Source: Hyparrhenia diplandra (Eukaryota > Streptophyta > Magnoliopsida > Poales > Poaceae). Taken from it: a stretch of DNA of 64,000 nucleotides. Shown here piece by piece: positions 1 through 12,300 of this stretch. The translations under genes and the position numbers were made by a program. Location of the stretch: the NCBI GenBank assembly GCA_015847255.1, contig JADLZK010009415.1, positions 310,001 through 374,000 of the forward strand. The letters are read 5' to 3'. Each line of letters begins with the position of its first letter. Within the stretch, counting starts at the first letter, position 1. The notes beneath the pieces are model-generated. The model saw nothing but the letters and a program-made list of their open reading frames with translations, was not told where the DNA came from and did no database searches.

Positions 1-488
1 CACTGATAAGATAAACAATGAAAGCACTAAAAGCAATTAGATCTATGATAAGATAAAGGAGAGACTCTTCAATCTAAGTTGGGCAAAAAGTGTGTGCAAA
101 CATAATTAAATAATAAATAAAAGCATTGCAACACGTGGTAACTTAATGAATTGATAGATCTTGCCAAAATCTAATGAAGCCGATAACTAGCTCTTAGCCG
201 GACCTTAGCCCACCGGATGGCTCATGATCGACAAAAGAACCCTCTTGCCCCCGATAGCTTAAATCCGCTGACGATACTAAGCATGAACAAGACTACTTGC
301 AATAATCTAAATCCGCTGGACGATACTAGACATGGTGCAAGGTTGCTTGGGTATTTTACGGAGGTCGACGGGTCGATGAATCCTCTCGCGAGATCGACGA
401 CACGGACCGGACTCGAAGGGTGGCCGGAGCCAAGACACGGAGCCGGGTTTGTTGTATTTGATTTTGGTAGATAGTTTACGATTGCGGG
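1..488 (-). mobile_element. Downstream part of an older LTR (LTR-D), split by the composite
   Basis: No credible coding region is seen. Read on the minus strand, the segment next to position 488 resembles an LTR leader (CA-rich, ATACAACAA-like). It would join the TATA-bearing LTR piece that ends at 15286 if the 489-15285 composite were removed. The flanks are GCGGG at 484-488 and CCGGG at 15286-15290, a near-perfect 5 bp target duplication. The overlapping open frames here are short and unlike any family I recognise. The assignment to an LTR is an inference; the left boundary lies outside the window or is not visible. Confidence 0.4.
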
Positions 489-1753
489 TGTTGACACTCA
501 ATTAATACATGTTTTATGACCACCAAAGTGAACTAAGCAGACAATATTACATGTGAAAACATAACCAAACATTATTTATCTAACGAGTTCCACGAGTTTT
601 GGTGTTTCAAGTTGTTTTGCGGGAATGTTGTGGAAATACAAATAAAGTATGCCAAATAAAGTGGGAAGCGCAAAGTCGAAATACACCAAAGAGCAAAGGG
701 AAGCAAGGAGGCCGATTCCACGCCTCATCCGGACTTTGCACCGGTGGGAAACCATCTACTAAGGCCCACAAGCCCACCGAGGAGAAAGGAGAAGCAAACG
801 GGGCCCAAAGCTGCGGCGCCGGCCCCGAAATATGGCAAAACTTCCCGCCATTTTTTATGGCGGTTTGCTCAAGACGAAGGGGCGGTTGCATGTGGTGCGA
901 TTTTGCGTTCCCGCCAATTTTCCCTCGAAGCAAGGAGCACCCTCCATTCCCTCCTCCTCTCCACTATATATAGAGGGGCACTCCTCCCTACACAACACAC
1001 TACACACATTAGCATTCACTTTCACACATTCTACACAATGTAGTGGTGTCCCTCTAGGTGTTCTTCACCTAGTTGTACATTTTAGAAAAGAGGAAAGAGA
1101 GAGGAGGGAAGAGCGGAGGCTTAAGCCGGGTTTGTCCGGTTTCACCTCGACTTTTTGTATCTCTACGGAGACGACTCCTATGTGAGTAATATTCGCTTTC
1201 TTTGCAATTCTTGAGCAATCTATTTGACTAAAGTTTAGTGCTCGCTTACTTGCTTGCGGGATCTCCGTTTCGAAGAAGGCTCTAGTTTTTCACGTGAAAC
1301 TAGTTTCAGAATCGCTAACGCTGAGACATGGTGTGCGGGCTAGAGTTTACCCGAGATTGCGCCCAATGCTACGGAATAGTTGTGGTAGCCCTGGGGGTGA
1401 CACTCGACCAGGCCTTTGTAGTCCACCACGTGCGTATTGGTGTTTTCGTAGAGCTTCGCGGCCTTCCCGATTACCGTTTTTCCAGTCTTTTCGAGAATCG
1501 GAAGGGTCGTTGTTCAAGTAAGCGAGGTGTAGTAAGCCGAGACTTTAGTTATCTAGTGACCTTGGGCTAAGCTTAGAAAACCCTCTCGTCCTACCAAAAA
1601 TATTTATCTATCTTATCTCTTGGGCGTACTTGATCCCTTCTAGTTCACTTCTCGTTCCCCGTGGAAATCGATACCACGAATACTCGGGTGAAAGCTACAA
1701 CGGTACTTTCCCGCGCTTGCGGATTTATACGTGTGCGTTAAAAAATACCAACA
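489..1753 (+). repeat. LTR-A, plus copy (5' LTR of left half)
   Basis: It starts TGTTGACACTC and ends ATACCAACA, giving the TG...CA ends of an LTR (1265 bp). A TATA motif (CTATATATAG) lies near 963-972, just before a region leading into the R/U5 part. The 3' portion (around 1660-1753) has a block ending GCGCTTGCGG that is shared with the LTR-B family. The U3 part is unrelated to LTR-B. The inverted partner is at 8038-9322. Several open frames at about 599-1185 are chance frames in the LTR and also appear in the inverted copy. Confidence 0.85.
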
Positions 1754-1775
1754 AGCTTCGGGCGCCGATTCTCGG
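1754..1775 (+). other. Primer binding site of left half
   Basis: Immediately after LTR-A the sequence runs AGCTTCGGGCGCCGATTCTC. The GGCGCCG core followed by a CTCGGG block resembles the tRNA-Asp-type primer site of plant gypsy elements, offset a few bases from the LTR end. The core GGCGCC is self-complementary, which matters for the junction at 8017-8037. Confidence 0.55.
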
Positions 1776-1888
1776 GAACGGTTGCTATTTTCTTTGAACC
1801 TAGTTGTCCTCGTACTGTATCCCTTTTATAAAACAAAAAAAAATATCATTTTTATTTTTCATTTATTAAACAAAATATTTCTTTCACC

Positions 1889-3667
1889 TTGTTCATCACC
1901 ATGAAGCCAATTTCAAATTCAAATCCTTACGCTTCAAAAGGGGGAATTCGCAGAGCCATCATCTTTTTCGAAATCAAAATTTTCATCGGCTATGAATTCC
2001 ACCCATACATAATATCTAGTGTTCGGGCAAATTCTTTCTCTGGACTTTATGATGAAGATCCTCTTAAACATCTGCAAGAATTCGAGGAGACATGTTCATT
2101 CCTGGTCATACCGGGCATGACAAAAGAAAATGATTAAGTGGAAATTGTTTCCCTTCTCTCTCAATGGGGAGGCAAAGCAATGGTACACAAATGCCGTAGG
2201 GAGTGTTAATGAGGATTGGGAAGAACTTAGAGACATTTTTATTTCGCATTCTTCCCCTCTTCCCGTATCAACTCCGCACTGCAGGCAATCCGCGATTTCG
2301 GAAAGGAGGAGGAAGAGTCCATAGGCGACTTTGGGCTAGGTTTTCAAAGTTAATACATGCTAGCCCAAACTTATCAATACCCGTAAGTTTGCTTTTGCAA
2401 CTCTTCTTTTCTCGGGTTTTGATAGTTTCGCCGCCCTAAGCCTTGATAAGACCGTTGGAGGGTCGTTCACCTGAGAGAAGTACAATGGAACAAATGGATA
2501 CCCTAGAGAAACTTGCTTCTCCCATCGTCAATCCAAAACCCCTCCAAACAAAGGGCATGTCAAGCTTTGAGGAGCCCTCATTAGCCGAATCCTTATCCTT
2601 ACCATCTTTAGATTCTACTAGAGAGCCCTCACCCGAACCTCGAACACCGAAGGAAAGCATTCTCTATCCTTCGGAGTTCCCGATCGAATTCGAGGATTAT
2701 GGCAATAACTCGAAAATGTCAAGAAACAGAAACCGCACAACCACTAAAGAATTCCCTAAGGCAGAACCACCAAAAGAATGGTTAATGGAAGTGAAACGTT
2801 CTTCTGAAGCAATTCAGATTCTTTCACCCTCCATGTCCATTTCTTGTTTATTAAAGGGAACTCCTGTGGAAGCCCTACACAACCCCATGGTCGGGACTAA
2901 CATCATATCACAAAATCTTGCGGAAACCCTCTTGGGGGAGGTGCCACTAGTCTCGTCCGACAGACTCTTCAAGGGTCAGTTTGAACTTTTATTTGAGTGT
3001 TGTGGGATTGCAAATTGATAAAATCGATGTTTCATTAGACTTCCATATTTTTCCCATCCTCGATTTCAAATTGCTAATAGGCTACCCTCTCGAAAATATT
3101 TTTCAAGAAAAATCTTCCCAAGGGAGCCATAACAAGGAGTTGGAAAAGATCGTTTTACGCTTCTCAACTAGAAACCCCGAAGCAAAGCATCTTTCCAACC
3201 GAAACCCGTTCGAGGAGGAGAAATTCATATCACCATTCGTTTCACCTAAGCTTCCCTCTCATCCCTGTGAAACAAACCATACGTGGCCCTCGCTCGAACC
3301 AAAAGCTTGTCCATCTGGCCAACCAGACGTTGTTCTTGATAACAGTCAAGATTCAACGCTCGTCCTCCATAACACATCTTTTGAGGATGTGCACTCACAT
3401 GCCATGGACATGCATGAAGCACCAACTCTAGTGACCAAGATAGAACCAATAAATGAGCATGAAAAGTTCTCGTTTAAAATCCCTCATGTTTCATGCTCAC
3501 CTTTTTGGGTCTCTAGAGTTGTCATGCCTCTAATCACGTGTTGCTACGAGGATCCCAACCATCTCTTGATCCTCGTTCATAAACTCTTTAAGAGGATGGT
3601 TGTGGATGTCTTCATACATCACAAGTATTGCCGATCTCGTAGTAGCACGATGATGCTAACCTTGTAG
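1889..3667 (+). pseudogene. Degenerate gag / protease-like polyprotein of left half
   Basis: The reading frame opens at 1889 and shifts several times. Residues encoded at about 2030-2330 match the retrotransposon Gag domain of grass gypsy elements: an FSGL..EDPLKHL start, then a KLFPFSL..EAKQWY block and a WEEL block. The 2330-2440 stretch keeps an S-P-LSIPV-LLQ-like segment in another frame. At about 2890-3110 a VGTNI...ETLLG segment, followed by a DFHI..I.DF.LLIGYPL segment, resembles the aspartic-protease-like region of the same elements. The frame from 2981 to 3667 then continues with an acidic domain of unknown function. Stops and frameshifts near 2137, 2324, 2440 and 3018 show it cannot make a single protein. 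RT, RNase H and integrase are absent, so the element is non-autonomous. Confidence 0.65.
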
Positions 3668-6604
3668 TCGGAACCTAACGCTAAATTCTTAGTGGTAAAG
3701 CTAGAACTATACCACTATCGACATTTTACCGCAAGATCATGTTCCCAACGGTCAAGCTTATGACCATAAAACAAAAGCACTTAGGGGAGATAACCCGGAC
3801 TATCAAAAAAAAAAAAAATAACCATAATAAAATTGTTACTATAGTAATATTTTATAAATCATTAAAAAACTCTCTCTTATTTTTGTTTAAAATAATAATA
3901 ATCCTTATCCTTATATATATATAAAAAAAACCTTTTTCCTATTAATAAAAGCAAAGAGCAAGTTTTTTCAAGTTAGTATGCACCTTTGGGTATTCTTGTC
4001 GCTAACCATTTCGGGTGGAGACTAAGAAGAACAAAGGGGCATATGACGCTTCGAAGACCAGGGGCCATATCAATTAGAAACTTTGATACTTTTGGGTGAT
4101 GGAACACACAAAAAAGGAGACCTCGACCTTACACACTTGGCTTTTTACACAAAAGTCCAAGTGTGGGGAGGGACAGTGAGAATCCCGAGCTCCACACACC
4201 CAAAAGGGGTCATCAAAAAAAAAAAAAAGGGAGTATAAAAAATATATATATTGAAAGAAAAGAGAGAGAGAAGAATTATAAAAGAAAAGAAAGAATATAG
4301 ATAAAAAAAAAGAGTCTGTCGAAAAAAAAAACAAGAAAATACATATATATAGAATAAACAAAAATATAATAAGAAGAGAGAGGAGCTTGAGGTTGGCCCT
4401 GCATGGTCAAGATACATACCAAATCGCTGCCGGCTCCACCCATCGTTGCTTCCACAAGCAAGAAGGGTTTGTCTCTCATTCTTTGCTGCCACCATCAAGA
4501 CCCATGGTCCATATACACACGTGTGTGTGGCCTAGCCTTGAGGTGCACTTGGGCGAGAGCAATCATGGAAACCGCAAAGAACAACTCCAATGCTCCATCC
4601 ATAAATGTTGCCGGTAAGTATACGTGTAAGCAAAGGAAATAAAAGTTTCACCGACACTCTTACTCATTTTGTCCCCATTGTTTTTGAACATACATTCTTC
4701 CCTTGTTTATTTCATATGTTCCGGTTTGGGTGTATTTGAATTCGGTACATCCATTGGTCTTTTTCAAATTAAGCATGGTGCTTAGGTTGAAATAGCCTTC
4801 CCCTAATCAAAGGTTTGACATGGTGTTAAATCTTGATTAATGAACTTAGAGCTTTATGTCTATAAACAAGGGAAGTATTTTATGATGAGGGCAAATCAAG
4901 GCTATGTTTACACTGCTTCTTTATGTTAGCCTTGCTTGAGTGATGATGAGGCGAATGAATAAAAGTAAAATATATATAAAAAAATTATCTCAATAAAGGC
5001 TCCACGGTGTTCATGTCGATAGAGCCATGTGTTTTTCCTTCTTTTGTTTTGTTTTCTTGTTTTGAATAAAAACCAGGTACAAGACCAAGTGTGGGGAGAT
5101 CTCCAAAACACAATAAACACCCATCGAGATCTCCTCGACACAATACACGAGACACAAAGCAATTCAAAGATAAGAAGGACGGGATGAACAACTACCATTA
5201 ACTCCTTCCTCTACAAATGGTGGTTTGTGCAACTCTTACACTCACATCTCCCAAAAGTTTCGAAGAATAAATCTAAACATTTTAGAAATACAAAACTTTT
5301 GAACCACCATCTCCATGCTATCCTCTAAACTTGGGATTTGTTATCAAAAAAATTAAAAAAAATACAAATAGCATGCTCTTCGATGATATGCAAATTCCTA
5401 TCGAGCCATATTTAGTACATCATGTTCAAAACCTCTACATACATGTTTTGTTTCACACTTGTTCTTTTATTCATCATATAAACATTATTAAAAGAAACAA
5501 GTGTGGGGGTGGTGATATCTTTAAAATACATGGTACAACAATTTAAAATCAACTCACATTTTTTTCTTTCACCTCCCCAGAACAAAACAAGTATGCATGG
5601 GCTCCTACTCTAAAAAAAAAACATTATCATAACTAAGAATTAACATATAATTTATTCATTATTCTTAGGTACTTTGTTACCAACTATTTATAAGAACCCC
5701 ACTTTACCTAAATAATTGCATTATGAGAGATAGTAGGATGACTTGAATTTTACTTCCTCATGCAGTTAAAGGCTTGGTTTTTCTTTCAAAAATTAAACAA
5801 GCATGCTCTGGTTAAGTTTAAACTTAAACTTGAACTATAATTTATTACAAAATGGCTACTTCCTCTTGTGCGAGTCTTGTCAACCCTTGAGATTAATGTT
5901 GAGAGAAGTTTCATACTCCCATGATCGAAATACACATGCAAAAAAAAAATTGTGTTCTATCATGATGATATTCTAAATTCTCATGTGCTAGAGAGAAGGT
6001 TATGGGCTACTAGAAAAAAATGGGCACGTGTCCCAAAAAAAGAACAAAACAATGGGTACTTTGATGCCAAGAAAAAAATAAGAGAAGAAATAATGGACAA
6101 GTGTGTCCGAGGGCGAGTAGAGCCCACTTCTCGAGAAAAATAATAAAAGGCTAGCCCATACCATCTCAAAAGCAGAGAAACATCATGATAGAAAGAACAC
6201 TAAAAAAATATATATATTTTCACTTGCACATTTCGATCTAAGGGTATGACGCCTCTCCCTCCTATAATCCGAGTTTGACTCGACAATACAAACAAGGTAA
6301 GTATGCAATTTTGTCATGACTTAATAAAAAGAATTTAACCATGGAGCATGACTAATTTTATTTGCAAAAAAATATTCAAAGTAACCAAGTCTGGCTCATG
6401 CATGATATAAGTAAATGATAGAAATCCCGCCTATTTCCATCATGCAATTATTCAAGGAATTGTGGTAATCATTTTCTTTAAATGCTAACAAAGAAAGAAA
6501 GTTTGGAATAAATTTATATGTCAATCTCTTGGGACTACTAGAGATGGGACTTACTTAGCTTCGCAGTTTACTCGAGGACGAGTAAAAGCTAAGTGTGGGG
6601 GTCT
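3668..6604 (+). mobile_element. Non-coding internal domain of left half, with polypurine tract
   Basis: The sequence is AT-rich with homopolymer and CT/GA runs and no recognisable coding region. The motif AAGTGTGGGG recurs at 4159, 5087, 5499 and 6591. The last copy, AAGTGTGGGGGTC, sits directly against the LTR-B start at 6605 and is the polypurine tract. A CTCGAGGACGAG segment just upstream is typical of the 3' end of Athila-branch gypsy elements. The segment 3960-4170 is collinear with the inverted arm at about 12165-12400. Confidence 0.6.
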
Positions 6605-8016
6605 TGTTGGCGGTCATTAACCATCATTTCGTACCGCCAACTCAGGTCCATTTCAAGGGAAATAATGTCAAATATATCACATAAACCCTTACTACTAACC
6701 CCATTCCATGCATATGTGTAGAAGATCTATTTCGCAGGAATTTTAGTAGAAACAGTGGAAATGCGCAAAAGAAGCGCATCACAGGAAGTACGAAAAGGCC
6801 AAGAGGAGGGAACCAGCCATGACACGTTGAAAAGGCCGGAGCACCAATACTTCCCGCACAAATATCCAAGCCCAAGCCTACAAAAAGTGGAGGCCCAAGT
6901 CCAACATAAAATCATACCGGGCCGCAGGACATGGGTTCAATGTTTTGGGCATAACTTTCTCATACGAAATCGGATTTCAGCGATCCACCACTCAAAACAA
7001 AGCTTACTCCGAGGCCCACACACTCACGTGAAATTTCAGCCCAAATGGAGCAAAAAAGGGGCGGCCGGCGCAAGGGGGCGGCCGCCCAAAATGACGCCGT
7101 TCGGGCCCATCTTTCTCCGGTGGTTTGTCCCGGTCCGTAGCGGCGGTTGCATGCGGTGCATTTCGGGTTACCGCCATGTTTTCCCGCCAAAACACCACGA
7201 AAGTGAAGCATGACCACCCATTCTCCTCCTCCCTCCACTATAAATTGAGGGGCACACCCCCTCTCTAACACACACCATTGCAAGGATCAAGAGCACCACT
7301 ACACATTTGAGTTTCCACTCCTATTAGCTATAGAGTTGAGTAGTGGGGAGATGTGAGGAAGCACGGGGAAGTACCGGACTTGTCGGTGTCTCCCCGCTCT
7401 TGTACCTCGGCGAACATCATTCTTGGTGAAGCTCAGGCTCTCTACGCTAAGTGAGTGTTCGTGTGTTCTTATAGTTTTTATTGTCTATTGCTCTAGCTTT
7501 ACTTTACATTTACTTATCTCGCGGGTTCGCCGTTTGCCCTTGTGGCGGATGCTCTAGTAGAGGGCCCACGATGAAGGCGGGATACCACGATCAACGCTAG
7601 AGTGCGTGATAAGTAGCGTAGACGTGGTGTCTAAGCTACGAGTCACCTTCGTTTACTAATCGGTCCCACGGTAGTGAGGTAGGCGGCGGGGAGGTGACAG
7701 ACCCTGTTTGTCCTTAGTAGTCCTCCACGTCCCGCCGTGCGCGGTAGTCCGGAGGCGGACCCCCAGCGGGACACCGGGGGAGCCGGTGGCTATGTGAGTA
7801 AGTAGAAGTAGTGTATATCGTTATCCTAGGCGTAATAGCTATAAGAGTCCATCTCTACCATTCCATCTCGCCCTTGGGTTGTCCTTGGGCGATTAGCTAG
7901 AAGAGAATCTATCGTTCCTGTGGAAAATACGATACCCGAATACTTCCGGTGAAGTGCTACAGCGGTATTTCCGTGCGCTTGCGGACTTTTTACGCTTACA
8001 CTAAGAAACACCAACA
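6605..8016 (+). repeat. LTR-B, plus copy (3' LTR of left half)
   Basis: It starts TGTTGGCGGTCATTAACC and ends AACACCAACA (1412 bp). The first 40 bases can fold into a hairpin, GTTGGCGGT pairing with ACCGCCAAC. A TATA-like CTATAAATTGAGG lies near 7238-7250. The U5-side block ending GCGCTTGCGG is shared with LTR-A. The inverted partner is 13872-15285; further copies lie at 39328-40965 and 54064-55572. Confidence 0.85.
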
Positions 8017-8037
8017 AGCATTTCGCGTCGTAAAGCT
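8017..8037. other. 21 bp junction: head-to-head fusion of two primer-binding-site starts
   Basis: Read rightward from LTR-B it begins AGCATTTC then GCG, matching the bases after the other LTR-B copy (AGCATTTCTCGCGCCG on the minus strand next to 13872). Read leftward from LTR-A(-) it begins AGCTT, matching the bases after the plus LTR-A copy (AGCTTCGGGCGCC). The two meet near a GCGC-type core. It does not look like two target-site duplications. Confidence 0.6.
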
Positions 8038-9322
8038 TGTTGGTATTTTTTAACGCCACACGATAAATTCGCAAGCGCACGGAAAGTACCGTTGTAGCTT
8101 TCACCCGAGTATCTGTGTGGTATCATTTCCACGGGAACGCAGAAGTGAACTAGAAGGGATCAAATACGTCCAAGAGATAAGATAGATAAATATTTTTTTG
8201 GTAGGGCGAGAGGGTTTTCTAAGCTTAGCCCAAGGTCACTAGATAACTAAAGTCTCGACACTACACACACGCTTGCCGGAACAACGACCCTTCCGATTCT
8301 CAAAAAGACGGGAAAACGGTAATCGGGGAAGGCCGCCGAAGAAGCTCACGAAAACACCAATACGTGCGTGGTGGACTACAAAGGCCTGGTCGGAGCTGTC
8401 ACCCCGGGGCTACCACAACTATTTCGTAGCATTGGGCGCAATCTCGGGTAAACTCTAGCCCGGACACCATGTCTGCGTTAGCGATTCTGAAACTAGTTTC
8501 ACGTGAAAACTAGAGCCTTCTGATCGAACGGAGATCCCGCAAGCAAGTAAGCGAGCACTAAACTTTAGTCAAATAGATTGCTCAAGAATTGCAAAGAAAG
8601 CGAATATTACTCACATAGGAGTCGTCTCCGTAGAGATACAAAAGTCGAGGTGAAACCGACAAACCCGGCTTCGCCTCCGCTCTTCCCTCCTCTCTCTCGT
8701 TCTCTTTTTCTAAAATGTACAACTAGGTGAAGAACACCTAGAGGGACACCACTACATTGTGTAGAATGTGTGAAAGTGAATGCTAATGTGTGTAGTGTGT
8801 TGTGTAGGGAGGAGTGCCCCTCTATATATAGTGGAGAGGAGGAGGGAATGGAGGGTGCTCCTTGCTTCGAGGGAAAATTGGCGGGAACGCAAAATCGCAC
8901 CACATGCAACCGCCCCTTCGTCTTCGGAGCAAACCGCCATAAAAATGGCGGGAAGTTTTGCCATATTTCGGGGCCGCCGCCGCGGTGCGCGGCCGCCCAT
9001 GATTTGGGCCCCGTTTTGCTTCTCCTTTCTCCGGTGGGCTTGTGGGCCTTAGTAGATGGTTTCCACGGGTGCAAAGTCCGGATGAGGCGTGGAATCGGCC
9101 TCCTTGCTTCCCTTTGCTCTTTGGTGTATTTCGACTTTGCGCTTCCCACTTTATTTGGCATACTTTATTTGTATTTCCACAACATTCCCTGCAAAACAAC
9201 TTGAAACACCAAAACTCGTGGAACTCGTTAGATAAATAATGTTTGGTTATGTTTTCACATGTAATATTGTGCATTTAGTTCACTTTGGTGGTCATAAAAC
9301 ATGTATTAATTGAGTGTCAACA
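8038..9322 (-). repeat. LTR-A, minus copy (3' LTR of right half)
   Basis: On the minus strand it starts TGTTGACACTC (9322) and ends ATACCAACA (8038), 1285 bp. It is nearly identical to 489-1753 in the first 150 bases, with only a handful of substitutions and one-base indels. The AAGTGTGGGGG tract sits next to its start on the minus strand (9327-9337), so it is a 3' LTR. Long minus-strand open frames here mirror those in the plus copy and are not genes. Confidence 0.85.
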
Positions 9323-12300
9323 AGTTCCCCCACACTTGGCTCTTTGCTCGTCTCGAGTAAAGGTTAATGATAAAGTAAGTATAAACATAGCAATTCAAGT
9401 TATGAACCCGACATAAAGATCATCCAAGACATACCTCTTTACCGTGGGATATGTGTAGTGTCTAACATATATTCTTGGGCGGTTGAGAGATGGAACGGCT
9501 CTGAAACAAAAGTCATCTCAACCCAATTTCACATCTTAGTAACTTGGAGTTTTTTTTTTTTTTTTTGAAATAAAGCATAGTTCACAAGTACTCCTCAAAT
9601 GGCACTCTCAAATCGCTCAAGTGGTGTATGTTTCCTCACCAAGGCATTTTGAGCATTGCCTTCTTTCTCTTCCTACTTCTAAAAGGCTTATGTGGAGCTC
9701 AGGTAGGAAATATTTTGTGGGCATACTTGTATTGCATATTTTGCTGGGTCAAACAATGGATCCATGGAGAAAAATGTCATACAATCAAATCAAGATGTGC
9801 AAGTGTGTGGATATATGGTGGCTATCCTATTTTCGCTATGCTCCTTGAAATATCTCTCCCTTTATTGAGACTTTGGATAAAATATTTGAGATAACATGGG
9901 CTATCTTTTATTCTCATCTTTTGTTTTTTTTTCTTTTTTTTTTTATAGAGGCGGGCATCTAAGTACCCATTGTTTTATTTTTGGACACTTGTCCATTTTT
10001 TTCTCTCTCTCTCTTTTTTTTTTTTTTTATGATAGCCTCATGTCTCTTTTTTGGCAGACTTTAGACAGGGAGATATAAACAAGTGTTTGGAGCATTTATT
10101 TTGAAAGAAACCTAACCAATATTTTTTTTATTCTCTCCCATTGTAGGAGTAGAATATTTTTGGATGGATCTAAGTGGAAGGTATGTTTTTGCGCCTGCCC
10201 AAAGTGTAGGAGTAGTGCATATATATATTAGGTGGCGGGTAACGTGATCTTGATTTAAGAGCATGATAAATGTCTCAACACGGGTCAACAAAGTTTGACA
10301 AAGCTCAATACAAAACAAGTAGCATATGTAGAAGGTTTTCAAATTGCACCATGATGTATTTGGCCTTGGTAGGAATTTATTACCATTGAGGAGTATGTGA
10401 AACTATGGTTTTCAGCATTTTGATAAAAGAAATTCTCCAAGTACTTCGGATAGAAAAGGTTGGATTCCCATGCCAAAACCATATCTCACTTCACAACAAC
10501 TTAGGCAATATGTTTTTCCTATATATATTTTGCCCACAAGCACTAAGGATATGTAAGGAATAAAATTTATGCAGGCCAAACTCAAAGAGGTATATTCATA
10601 TTTACTTTTAAATTTTAAATCTAAGTGTGGAATTTTGGTTCTTTTTTAAAGTTTGCGAGGTTTAAACAAGTATAGAACCGAGGAGCATGCATATGAACAG
10701 GTGGGAAGGAAGTGATCAAACCGAATTTTGTGTATTCTCCTCCACCCACTCATGATGTGGTTTAGTGCTTTCTGTTTTTTTTCGATGGGATGTTGCACTC
10801 CCCCCACACTTCTTTGGAGCTATATCTGGTTTTATTCAAAGACATGGACAAGTGAAAATAACAAGGACTCTTCGGGTGGAAAAGCACTAGAGAGCCAAAG
10901 ATTTATTTGATTAACACATTATTCTAAATTCTATATAATTTTTATTATTATTTTTTTTTGACAAGATTGATCATTAGATTGAATCATTAATTTGCAAGAA
11001 TTCAATCAAATCATTTTTTTATGGGTCAAGGAAAACTTTAAAAATGGAGACCATTTACCTTGAATACATTACCTTCATCATCTTGGAGTATGGCACCATG
11101 TGATGAGCTCTTGATTACCATGAATGGTCCTTCTCATTTGCAGGAAGTTTTCCATGAACAAAGAGTATCACCCTTGAGTTGAACATCAGGATCTTAATTA
11201 TCTCTAGGTGTAAACTCTTTGTGCTATTTTTTTCTTTTATGCCACCACTTCGTTCTCGTAAATGTTAGTGGTAGAGAATACCAGAAGGGTAGCACCAATG
11301 TTTTTTTTATATATATATTTTATCTTGATGTAAAATATTTTTTTCAGAGAGAAGTTAGATCTTTATTCAAAACATGACTAAGATAAAACAAGTTTATTAT
11401 GTAAAATAAAATTTATTTATTTATTTTATTATCAAACATGTTCATCCATCTTCCATTCGAGCTCAAGCAAGACCAAAGTAAAGATTGCAACATAAACCTA
11501 GTCTTGATTTATCTTTATCAAAGATTACTTCTCATTGTTCATGAAAATAATTAATTACTCTAAGTTCATTAACCAAGATCCAACACCATGTTAAATTTTG
11601 ATCAAAGAGGGTCATTTTTAACCTAAGCACCATGCTTAATTTAAAAGAGACCCATGGATGCATCACATGTGCACATGTAGATGCAATCCCAACTCAAAGC
11701 ATACGACATAAACAAGAAAAAGTATATATATTTTTTTATGGAGATAAATATGAGTAAAGGAGTCGATGAACATTACCTTTGCATTACGAGTATACTTACC
11801 GAACTGACATAAGTGTATGGAGTCTAGAAATTCTTTGCAACGGTTGATTTGTGATCCAACTCAAGCAATCATCAAGGCTTCAAGTCACACACATGTGTGG
11901 TGTGTATAGATCAAAAGCTTTGATGATAGCAAAGGTCTAGAGAAGAATCCTCCTTCTCTCTCTCTTCTTTTATTATTTTTTTTCATTTCCACTTTTTTTT
12001 TACTCTCTTTTTTTCTATATATTTCTTATCTATTTTTTTTATCCCTCTTTTTTTTTTTTTCTCTCTCTCTCTCTCTCTCTTTTTAAGCAAGACTAGGCTG
12101 ACATCATCTTTATTCTCTCTTTTTTTTTTTGAATGACCCTTGGTGTGTTGAACTCGGACTCACACCTTTCTCCCCACACTTGAACTTTTTGTGTAAAAGT
12201 CAAGTGTGTAAGGTCAGGAGCCTCCTTTTTAAGTGTGTTCCATCACCCATGAGCATCAAAGTTTTGTAGTTGATGAAGCCCCATGTTTTCCAAGGCGTCA

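Noticed and set aside
217..501. Overlapping open frames on both strands at the window start
   Set aside because: Short, without family resemblance, and located in sequence that fits an LTR leader.
599..1185. Three overlapping plus-strand frames, mirrored by minus-strand frames at 8607-9274
   Set aside because: They lie wholly inside the two inverted LTR-A copies; frames differ between copies because of small indels, so no protein is conserved.
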